7,423 bases of DNA, taken from Bacteroidales bacterium UBA1195 (GTDB lineage Bacteria > Bacteroidota > Bacteroidia > Bacteroidales > WCHB1-69). Both the position numbers and the translations under genes were made by a program. This document shows positions 1 to 5,392 of this stretch, in pieces. The notes beneath the pieces were generated by a model, which was given only the letters and a program-made list of their open reading frames with translations, was not told the origin of the DNA and searched no databases. Within the stretch, counting starts at the first letter, position 1. The number at the start of each line of letters is the position of its first letter. The stretch lies in the NCBI GenBank assembly GCA_002309855.1, contig DBYD01000030.1:1-7423 (forward strand). Reading direction: 5' to 3'.

Positions 1-93
1 GAGGCCGCCGCAAAAATGAAACAGCTGGGAATTCCGGCGGAGCAGATTGCCCAATCCACGGGGATTCCGGTGGAGGAGATCAAAGGGATGTGA
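1..93 (+). CDS. C-terminal end of Rpn family nuclease / PD-(D/E)XK transposase-like protein (partial)
   Basis: Frame 1 is open from the window edge to a TGA at 91-93 and gives 30 residues: a charged helix (EAAAKMKQLG) followed by IPAEQIAQSTGIPVEEIKGM. This pattern, a Met/Gly-containing helix then 'xxEQIAxxTGxxxEEI', is the usual C-terminal end of the Rpn recombination-promoting nuclease / PD-(D/E)XK putative transposase proteins, which are abundant in Bacteroidota and often present in many copies. The catalytic nuclease domain lies outside the window, so activity and intactness cannot be judged. The last ~20 residues resemble a small helix-turn-helix. The next gene starts about 60 bases later behind its own promoter-like element, so I see no reason to link the two. 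The family call rests only on this short tail. Confidence 0.65.
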   Translation, partial: EAAAKMKQLGIPAEQIAQSTGIPVEEIKGM

Positions 94-132
94 AAAATAG
101 AGAAAAGTGGAAATCCGTATCCCATTTTTTTG

Positions 133-140
133 TACTTTTG
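133..140 (+). promoter_or_regulatory. Bacteroidota-type -7 promoter element (TACTTTTG)
   Basis: TACTTTTG matches the Bacteroidota sigma-ABfr -7 consensus TAnnTTTG. It lies 14-20 bases before the two possible ATG starts of the Cys/His-rich gene, so the leader would be very short (roughly 9-15 nt if transcription starts about 5 nt downstream). No clear TTTG -33 partner is seen 19-21 bases upstream. It is the only such element found ahead of the three-gene metal unit. Confidence 0.5.
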
Positions 141-160
141 CAAATTCAAAACTAATGCTC

Positions 161-619
161 ATGGAGCAGACGACAGAAAGTAAACATCCCGTTGGAATCC
201 AAGCCTTTGGAAGGTTAAGGAGGGGAAAGCGGCTGCTGGCACTCACCTGGATAGTGCTCTTCCTGCTTTTCCAGTCAGGGGTGGGCATACATGTCCGCAA
301 CTGCGGGCACTGCTGCAGCCATGAAAAGGCCGTCTGCCATACTCACCAGGAATGCCCCGGACACCATTCCCACCATCAATGCCACAACTGCCCGTCATGC
401 TTCAAGCTGCTCAAGCTATCGGACTTCTTCCCCTCCGAAAAGTGGGATCACATGCCGGTGCATATCTGCAACGTATCCGATAACCTCCTCCGCGTTTGCC
501 GGACAGAGGTTCCAATAACCGAATCCTACCTTCCCGTTGAAGAAAAGGGCGACCCTCCCTCCAGGGCGGGAAGCAGCCGCTTCATCCATTTCTGCCATCA
601 GAACACGCTTTACGCTTAA
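161..619 (+). CDS. Cys/His-rich membrane-anchored periplasmic protein, putative metal binding (HYC_CC_PP-like)
   Basis: The product is 152 residues from ATG 161. An ATG at 155 adds two residues and is an equal alternative; a GTG at 107 in the same frame lies upstream of the -7 element and is unlikely. A basic stretch (RLRRGKR, residues 18-24) precedes one hydrophobic segment (about 25-43), giving a signal anchor or uncleaved signal peptide with the rest in the periplasm. Residues 44-80 contain 8 Cys and 10 His, including HCC, CHTH, GHHSHHQCHNC and PSC. Near the C-terminus is a DPPS motif (131-134). This plan (short hydrophobic N-terminus ending SGVxIH, Cys pairs, late PP) resembles the small HYC_CC_PP-type proteins found beside TonB receptors and HMA proteins in Bacteroidota. 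Dense thiol and imidazole ligands imply metal binding; which metal and whether it delivers, stores or senses are unknown. It is first in a likely operon, 71 bases before the receptor gene. Confidence 0.75.
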   Translation: MEQTTESKHPVGIQAFGRLRRGKRLLALTWIVLFLLFQSGVGIHVRNCGHCCSHEKAVCHTHQECPGHHSHHQCHNCPSCFKLLKLSDFFPSEKWDHMPVHICNVSDNLLRVCRTEVPITESYLPVEEKGDPPSRAGSSRFIHFCHQNTLYA

Positions 620-690
620 ATGTCCGGAATGAGACTCAAATAAGAACCATTCAGGGTCTGTTTCATTTCAACATTTAAAAAAGCGTTTAT

Positions 691-2952
691 ATGAAATTAA
701 TTCCAAAATTAACAAAAACAATCATTATCGCACTGACAGTCTGCGTAATGCCTGTCAAAAGCCACGCCCAGCAGCTGAAAGGTGTGGTTCAGGAGGAGAA
801 AAAGGGAGGGGAGGCACAACCGTTGGAAGGGGTCAGCGTGCAGTGGCTGGGCACCGGCATCGGAACCTTCACCGATTCCGCAGGATTTTTCTCACTGAAA
901 AGGAAAAGCGGTGCGGACCGTCTGGTTGTCCGTCATGTGGGATACCGGCCGGATACACTCCAAATCCACGACACAACGCGGTTTGTCCATCTGATGCTTC
1001 AGGCCGGACAAACCCTGCATGCCGTCCGCGTCGTCTCCACAAGGGAGGGAAGCTATATCTCCGGCAAACTTATCCAAACCCAAGTAATTACCACGGAAGG
1101 GCTGCGCCGCGCCGCCTGCTGCAACCTGGCGGAGAGTTTCGAGACCACCGCCGCCGTCGATGTCTCCTACAGTGATGCCGTCAGTGGGGCAAAGCAGATA
1201 CAGATGCTTGGACTGGCAGGCAAATACAGCCAGATAATGTTGGAGAATACGCCTTACGTGCGCGGACTCTCCAACGTTTTCGGACTGCTGTACATCCCAG
1301 GCCCGTGGATGGAGAACATCAGCATTTCAAAAGGCACAGCCTCGGTCACCAACGGCTACGAATCCGTCACAGGCCAGATAGATGTGGAATACAAAAAACC
1401 GGAAACCAGCCAGGAGGAACTGTTTGTCAACCTCTTTGTCAATTCCATGCTGAAAAGCGAGGCCAACGCCAACATCCGGATGCAGCTGGGCGAAAAAACC
1501 TCCGACATGCTGCTGCTGCATGTGGAGAACCAGCCCAAGATGTTCGACCACAACCACGACGGCTTCACCGAAGTGCCGACAGGCACCCAGTTCAACATCT
1601 TGAACCGCATTGACTACCATCCCACAAAAAACTGGGAGGGAAGAGCCATGGTCAGTTTCCTCTCCAACTCCCGCACCGGCGGACAGATGGGATTCAATCG
1701 TCAGATGAAGGATGAAGGGTCGCTGTATGGCATCGGCATAGACCACCGGCTGCTGAACCTCATAACAAAAAACGGCTTCATGCTCAAAGGGGAACATGAG
1801 AGCATCGGCACCATCATCTCGCTCACACACCATGACTACAACGCGTTCTACGGATACAGGAACTACGATGCGGAACAGTGGAGCGGCTATGCCAACATCA
1901 TCTACGAGAACTTTATGGACAAGTCGGAAAGGCACAAGCTCAACACCGGCCTCAGTTTCCAGCTGGACGACATGGAGGAGCTGTGGGGAAACACTCCGCA
2001 AAAGCAGACTGAGGTCGTTCCCGGCGCCTTTCTCCAGTACAGTTTCATTCCGAACAAGAAATTTGTGCTGATGACCGGCCTCCGTGCGGACTACCATAAC
2101 CTCCACGGCCTGAAATGGACACCGCGTCTGCACATGAAATGGCAGGCGGCGGAAAACACCGCCATACGGTGCACCTTCGGCAAAGGGTTCCGGACCGCAC
2201 ACCCCTACATGGAGAGCACCGCCTTCATGGCCTCCTCACGCGACTTTGTGGTGGAGGAGGAACTCGATATGGAGGAGGCGGTCAACACAGGCGGCAGCCT
2301 TACCCAAACGTTCAAAATCAGGGGCAACGAATCCACCTTCTCCATTGACTACTATTACACTAATTTCATCAACCAGGTGATTGCGGATGCCGACCGCAGC
2401 CCCTACGCGGTCTATTTCCACAACCTGAAAGGGAAATCCTATTCCCACGCCGTCCAGTCCACATTGACACTGGTGCCGGTCAGGCGGCTGGAGCTGCTGC
2501 TGGCCTACCGCTACAACCATGTGATGGAGACCACCAACGGGATCCTGCAGGAAAAGGCGATGTCAAGTCCGCACAAGGCCATTTTCAACATCCACTATGC
2601 CACCAAGTTCGAGAAATGGAAATTCGACTTCACCACCCAGTGGAACAGCAGCGCCCGCCTTCCGGACGCCACCCTGCTCCCCGAAACGCTGCGCTATCCG
2701 GAGCATGCTCCGTCATACTTTCTGCTGAACGCACAAGTCTCCAGACAGTTCAAGCATTTTGAATGGTATCTGGGCGCAGAAAACATCACCAACTACACGC
2801 AAGCCGACCCCATAGTGGATGCCGCGAACCCATTCGGCCCCTTCTTTGACGCATCAATCGTATATGCGCCGCTGACAGGCCGGATGTTCTACGCGGGATG
2901 CCGCTACATCCTCAAGCACAATACGGAAAACAAAGGAAATCATCAACATTAA
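691..2952 (+). CDS. TonB-dependent outer-membrane receptor, putative metal/metal-chelate uptake
   Basis: The 753-residue protein has a signal peptide (about 1-26, cut after SHA), a carboxypeptidase-regulatory-like beta domain (about 29-105; GVSVQWLGTGIGTFTDSAGFF, then VRHVGYRPDT), a plug domain (about 112-236; LRRAACCNLAESFETTAAVD, IQMLGLAGKY, the ISISKGTASVTNGYESVTGQ end) and a 22-strand-type barrel to about residue 741. Such receptors bind a ligand outside the cell and import it using TonB-ExbBD energy. A tandem Cys (143-144) in the plug and D286-H-N-H-D290 in the barrel could be metal ligands; this is inference. The last beta strand (MFYAGCRYIL) is followed by about 12 extra polar residues ending NHQH, whereas most barrels end at the strand. 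The gene sits between a Cys/His-rich protein gene and an HMA protein gene (13-base gap to the latter), which suggests a metal such as copper rather than a glycan; there is no SusD partner. The ATG at 691 directly precedes a good signal peptide. Confidence 0.9.
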   Translation: MKLIPKLTKTIIIALTVCVMPVKSHAQQLKGVVQEEKKGGEAQPLEGVSVQWLGTGIGTFTDSAGFFSLKRKSGADRLVVRHVGYRPDTLQIHDTTRFVHLMLQAGQTLHAVRVVSTREGSYISGKLIQTQVITTEGLRRAACCNLAESFETTAAVDVSYSDAVSGAKQIQMLGLAGKYSQIMLENTPYVRGLSNVFGLLYIPGPWMENISISKGTASVTNGYESVTGQIDVEYKKPETSQEELFVNLFVNSMLKSEANANIRMQLGEKTSDMLLLHVENQPKMFDHNHDGFTEVPTGTQFNILNRIDYHPTKNWEGRAMVSFLSNSRTGGQMGFNRQMKDEGSLYGIGIDHRLLNLITKNGFMLKGEHESIGTIISLTHHDYNAFYGYRNYDAEQWSGYANIIYENFMDKSERHKLNTGLSFQLDDMEELWGNTPQKQTEVVPGAFLQYSFIPNKKFVLMTGLRADYHNLHGLKWTPRLHMKWQAAENTAIRCTFGKGFRTAHPYMESTAFMASSRDFVVEEELDMEEAVNTGGSLTQTFKIRGNESTFSIDYYYTNFINQVIADADRSPYAVYFHNLKGKSYSHAVQSTLTLVPVRRLELLLAYRYNHVMETTNGILQEKAMSSPHKAIFNIHYATKFEKWKFDFTTQWNSSARLPDATLLPETLRYPEHAPSYFLLNAQVSRQFKHFEWYLGAENITNYTQADPIVDAANPFGPFFDASIVYAPLTGRMFYAGCRYILKHNTENKGNHQH

Positions 2953-2965
2953 TTAATAGTATATC

Positions 2966-3358
2966 ATGAGCATCAAAAAAATCACATTTGTAATTGCCAG
3001 CCTGCTCTTCGTCACGGCACTGCAGGCACAGAACAGCGGAAAAAAACAAGATGTCGTTTTCCAGACCAACGGCACCTGCCAGTCCTGCAAGAACAAGATT
3101 GAAAACAACATCGCCTACGAAAAGGGTGTGAAGGACGTAAACTACGACCTGGCCACCGCCAAGGTGCGCATCACCTACAATCCGAAAAAGACCGACCCGC
3201 AGAAACTGCAGGCCGCCATCCGGAACCTCGGCTACACCGCGGAAGCCGACACCCCCGGCTGCCAGAAGAATTGCGGCAGCAACTGCGGCGGCTGCGGGAA
3301 CCACCAACAGGGCAAACCCTGCAACCATCAGGAAAACGGGCAACACAATTGCCATTAA
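2966..3358 (+). CDS. Exported heavy-metal-associated (HMA) domain protein with Cys/His-rich tail
   Basis: The 130-residue product starts with a signal peptide (1-21, cut after LQA). A single HMA/CopZ-like ferredoxin-fold domain follows (about 28-95) with the metal motif GTCQSCKNKIE (C38, C41), the 'EKGVKDVNYDLATAKVRITY' core and the 'LQAAIRNLGY' last helix. The GxCxxCKxxIE form, instead of the GMTCxxC of cytosolic chaperones, is common in exported Bacteroidota HMA proteins. HMA domains carry Cu(I) or related soft metals between partners. Residues 96-130 form a Gly/Asn-rich low-complexity tail with six Cys (99, 103, 107, 110, 119, 129) and four His (113, 121, 127, 130), which could add a second metal site. 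The gene begins 13 bases after the receptor stop codon, has no promoter of its own that I can see, and is followed immediately by a strong terminator, so it is probably the last gene of the unit. No P-type ATPase lies beside it. Confidence 0.88.
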   Translation: MSIKKITFVIASLLFVTALQAQNSGKKQDVVFQTNGTCQSCKNKIENNIAYEKGVKDVNYDLATAKVRITYNPKKTDPQKLQAAIRNLGYTAEADTPGCQKNCGSNCGGCGNHQQGKPCNHQENGQHNCH

Positions 3359-3388
3359 AAAATGCGGGGTGAACCCCGCATTTTTTTT
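3357..3388. terminator. Bidirectional intrinsic terminator between convergent genes
   Basis: A perfect 9-bp stem (AATGCGGGG at 3361-3369, CCCCGCATT at 3374-3382) with a TGAA loop is flanked by six A (3357-3362) and eight T (3381-3388). On the plus strand it ends the HMA gene, whose stop codon overlaps its A run. On the minus strand it ends the carboxyltransferase-like gene, whose TAA (3387-3389) overlaps its T run. Confidence 0.92.
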
Positions 3389-5171
3389 AAATTATCCAGG
3401 CAACGATGTCGCCCTTCTTCACCTGCATTCCCTGCGGCACGCAGGTGTCTATCAACGACCCCTCCTTGGGAGCGGGAATGTCCTCGTTTCCGTAGTAGGC
3501 CTGCACCACCCCCATCGTGGCTCCGGCTTTGTAGGCACGGCCCGGTGCGGGCGGCACGGAACCTTCGGCAAAATCGGCCTCCCACAGCAGTTTGCCTGTG
3601 GATGGAGCCAGCACCGGCGTTGCGTTGGGATATTTGTCGCTGATATAGGAGAGCATCCTCTTTTCAGCATCCTCCTTGGAGACCGCCACGCTGCCGCTCG
3701 CGCAAACCGCCGCGGCCTTGGCCTTCTCCAGCTCCTCGTTGAAGCGCTTTTTGGCGATGCCCGACTTGTAGTCTCGATACTGCCGGTCGTGCATGGCCAG
3801 CTCGAACAGCTCCTCATCGTCCTGACCGTAATCCCAGCCGTTCTCGTCCATCTCCTTGCGATAGGTGTCAAGCGCATCCGGATATTCGTCCTGCGGATTG
3901 CCGTCAAAGAACTCGATGTTGTTCTTCTTGGCCAGCTCCAGAATTTCCGGAGCCAGCGGTCCGGGCAGACGGCCGTTCTTGCCGGCAATCATGTTCCAGC
4001 TGTCCTTGTCGATTTTCGAGAAGCGCGGCTCCCCGTTCGCCATGCAGTAGATGTTCATCAGCGCGATGTTCTTGCAATACTGGCTGAAAGGCGTGACCAA
4101 GGGAGGATAACCCAGTTTCGGCCACACATGCTCCACCTCCTGGAACAGCTGCACCAGCAGCTCGTCCAAAGTCACCTCCGGCTTGCCATGCTTCTTCAAC
4201 GCCATGTTGATGGCACCGTGCATGCCGGTCAGGTCGGCCATCATCGAACCCATCATGCCGCCGGGCAGGCCGCAGCCCACTAACAACGAAGTGCTGATCT
4301 TGTTTTTCGGGTTGATGAAATAGCCTAAGAAATCGTCCATGAAGGATTGCGTCAGCCGACGTGCCTCCATGTAGGCCTTCATGTTGATGTCCTTCACCTG
4401 GAATCCGGCATCCTTCAGCATCGCCTGTATTGTGATGACATCCGGATGCACCATGCCCCACGAAAGCGGCTCCATGGCCACGTCGATCACATCGGCGCCG
4501 GCCTTGGCCACCTCCAGCGTGGAGGCGACGGAGAATCCCGGACCGGAATGGCCGTGATATTGCACCACGATGTGCGGATACTTGGCCTTGATTTCGTGCA
4601 CCAGACGGCCCAACGTCACCGGACGGCCCACGCCCGCCATGTCCTTCAGCGCGATTTCGTCCGCACCGAATTCCACCAGCTTGTCCACAATCGCCATGTA
4701 ATATTCCACCGTATGGATGCTGGAATGGGTGATGCTCAGCGCCGCCTGGGAAATCATCCCGGCCTCTTTGGCATACTTTACGGAAAGCTCCAGGTTCCGG
4801 TAGTCATTCAGTCCGCAGAATGAGCGCATGATGTCCACACCCTGCGCCTTCTTCACCTTCGGCATCAGCCGCCGCACATCCGCAGGCACCGGATACATCC
4901 GCAATCCGTTCAACGCCCGCTCCAGCATATGGGTCTGGATGCCGGCCTTGTTGAAGGGCTTCGTCCATTCGCGCACCGCCCTGTTCGGGTTTTCGCCATA
5001 CAATAAATTCACTTGCTCAAAAGCTCCGCCGTTGGTTTCTATACGGGAAAAACAGCCCATATCCACAATGACCGGGGCAATTTGCTTCAATTGGTCGACA
5101 CGGGGCACATACTTGCCGGAAGATTGCCACATGTCACGGTAGACCAAACTCAGTTTTATTTCTCTTGACAT
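3387..5171 (-). CDS. Pyruvate carboxylase subunit B / oxaloacetate decarboxylase alpha homologue with non-biotinylatable carrier domain
   Basis: The 594-residue protein has the order of OadA/PycB: an N-terminal TIM-barrel carboxyltransferase (about 4-320), a conserved carboxylase region (about 330-480; LVTPFSQ, GEPRFSKI, GRLPGPLAPE), a charged linker, and a C-terminal biotinyl/lipoyl-like beta domain (about 518-594). The predicted metal ligands are kept: D13 in RDMWQS, K176 in ALKDMAG, H206 and H208 in HGHSGPG. OadA/PycB enzymes move CO2 between biotin and pyruvate/oxaloacetate. However, where carriers have EAMKM this protein has QAYYG (557-561), so there is no lysine for biotin, and the family's GG(M/Q)x(S/T)N reads GGMMGSM (304-310), removing the usual catalytic Thr/Ser. 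Function in trans with a separate carrier, or a changed function, are both possible. It is monocistronic, divergent from ackA, with no carboxylase partner genes nearby. ATG 5171 begins the conserved N-terminus. Confidence 0.85.
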   Translation of the reverse strand: MSREIKLSLVYRDMWQSSGKYVPRVDQLKQIAPVIVDMGCFSRIETNGGAFEQVNLLYGENPNRAVREWTKPFNKAGIQTHMLERALNGLRMYPVPADVRRLMPKVKKAQGVDIMRSFCGLNDYRNLELSVKYAKEAGMISQAALSITHSSIHTVEYYMAIVDKLVEFGADEIALKDMAGVGRPVTLGRLVHEIKAKYPHIVVQYHGHSGPGFSVASTLEVAKAGADVIDVAMEPLSWGMVHPDVITIQAMLKDAGFQVKDINMKAYMEARRLTQSFMDDFLGYFINPKNKISTSLLVGCGLPGGMMGSMMADLTGMHGAINMALKKHGKPEVTLDELLVQLFQEVEHVWPKLGYPPLVTPFSQYCKNIALMNIYCMANGEPRFSKIDKDSWNMIAGKNGRLPGPLAPEILELAKKNNIEFFDGNPQDEYPDALDTYRKEMDENGWDYGQDDEELFELAMHDRQYRDYKSGIAKKRFNEELEKAKAAAVCASGSVAVSKEDAEKRMLSYISDKYPNATPVLAPSTGKLLWEADFAEGSVPPAPGRAYKAGATMGVVQAYYGNEDIPAPKEGSLIDTCVPQGMQVKKGDIVAWII

Positions 5172-5208
5172 TTGTTTTACAATACTTTAATTTTAATAGC
5201 CTTTAAAT

Positions 5209-5241
5209 AAAAAAAAACTTCGCCAATTTAAAAAGGCGAAG
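5209..5241 (-). promoter_or_regulatory. Terminator-like hairpin in the 5' leader of the carboxyltransferase-like gene (possible attenuator)
   Basis: Read on the minus strand, CTTCGCC (5241-5235), a 10-nt A/T loop and GGCGAAG (5224-5218) form a perfect 7-bp stem followed by nine T (5217-5209). This is the form of an intrinsic terminator, but it lies between the predicted -7 element (5251-5244) and the start codon (5171), at or within a few bases of the transcript start. It may be an attenuator or a 5' stabilising hairpin. On the plus strand there is no T run after it, so it would not act there. Confidence 0.55.
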
Positions 5242-5243
5242 CG

Positions 5244-5251
5244 CAAAAGTA
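5244..5251 (-). promoter_or_regulatory. Bacteroidota-type -7 promoter element for the carboxyltransferase-like gene
   Basis: On the minus strand this reads TACTTTTG followed by CGC, matching TAnnTTTG. It would start a transcript near 5240, giving a leader of about 65-70 nt before the ATG at 5171. No good TTTG -33 partner is present at 19-21 bases; the nearest TTTG on this strand is about 32 bases upstream (5287-5284). Confidence 0.5.
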
Positions 5252-5340
5252 ATCATTTTTCCGATTCGTTTTTGCAGCCGGATCAAATATTTTCTTTGAA
5301 TTATCTGCCGCACCATACGGGGGAATATTTATTTTTTGAG

Positions 5341-5348
5341 TATCTTTG
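5341..5348 (+). promoter_or_regulatory. Bacteroidota-type -7 promoter element for ackA (TATCTTTG)
   Basis: TATCTTTG fits TAnnTTTG and lies 44 bases before the ackA ATG, predicting an A/T-rich leader of about 40 nt without a Shine-Dalgarno sequence, as is usual in this phylum. The -33 region has no clear TTTG at the standard spacing. The element is about 90 bases from the opposing -7 box, so the two genes have separate divergent promoters. Confidence 0.5.
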
Positions 5349-5392
5349 CGAATTGGTTTGTAATATGTAATCATTAAATTAATTCATTCAAA

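Noticed and set aside
107..160. GTG at 107 as the start of the Cys/His-rich protein.
   Set aside because: The segment runs through the TACTTTTG promoter element, encodes no plausible signal sequence extension, and ATGs at 155/161 place the basic-hydrophobic N-terminus properly.
1327..2202. Long open frame (291 codons) on the minus strand inside the TonB receptor gene.
   Set aside because: It is antisense to an unmistakable receptor, has no recognisable domain, and is a by-product of the GC-rich third codon positions of the real gene.
3369..4283. Plus-strand open frame of 304 codons, starting in the terminator, antisense to the carboxyltransferase-like gene.
   Set aside because: Its His/Leu/Arg-rich composition is typical of an antisense shadow, its start lies inside the terminator hairpin, and the opposite strand carries clear family motifs.
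5283..5299. TCAAA/TTTGA inverted repeat as a defined regulator operator.
   Set aside because: Five-base arms in A/T-rich DNA arise often by chance and match no operator I can name; it is mentioned only as a weak candidate in the ackA finding.
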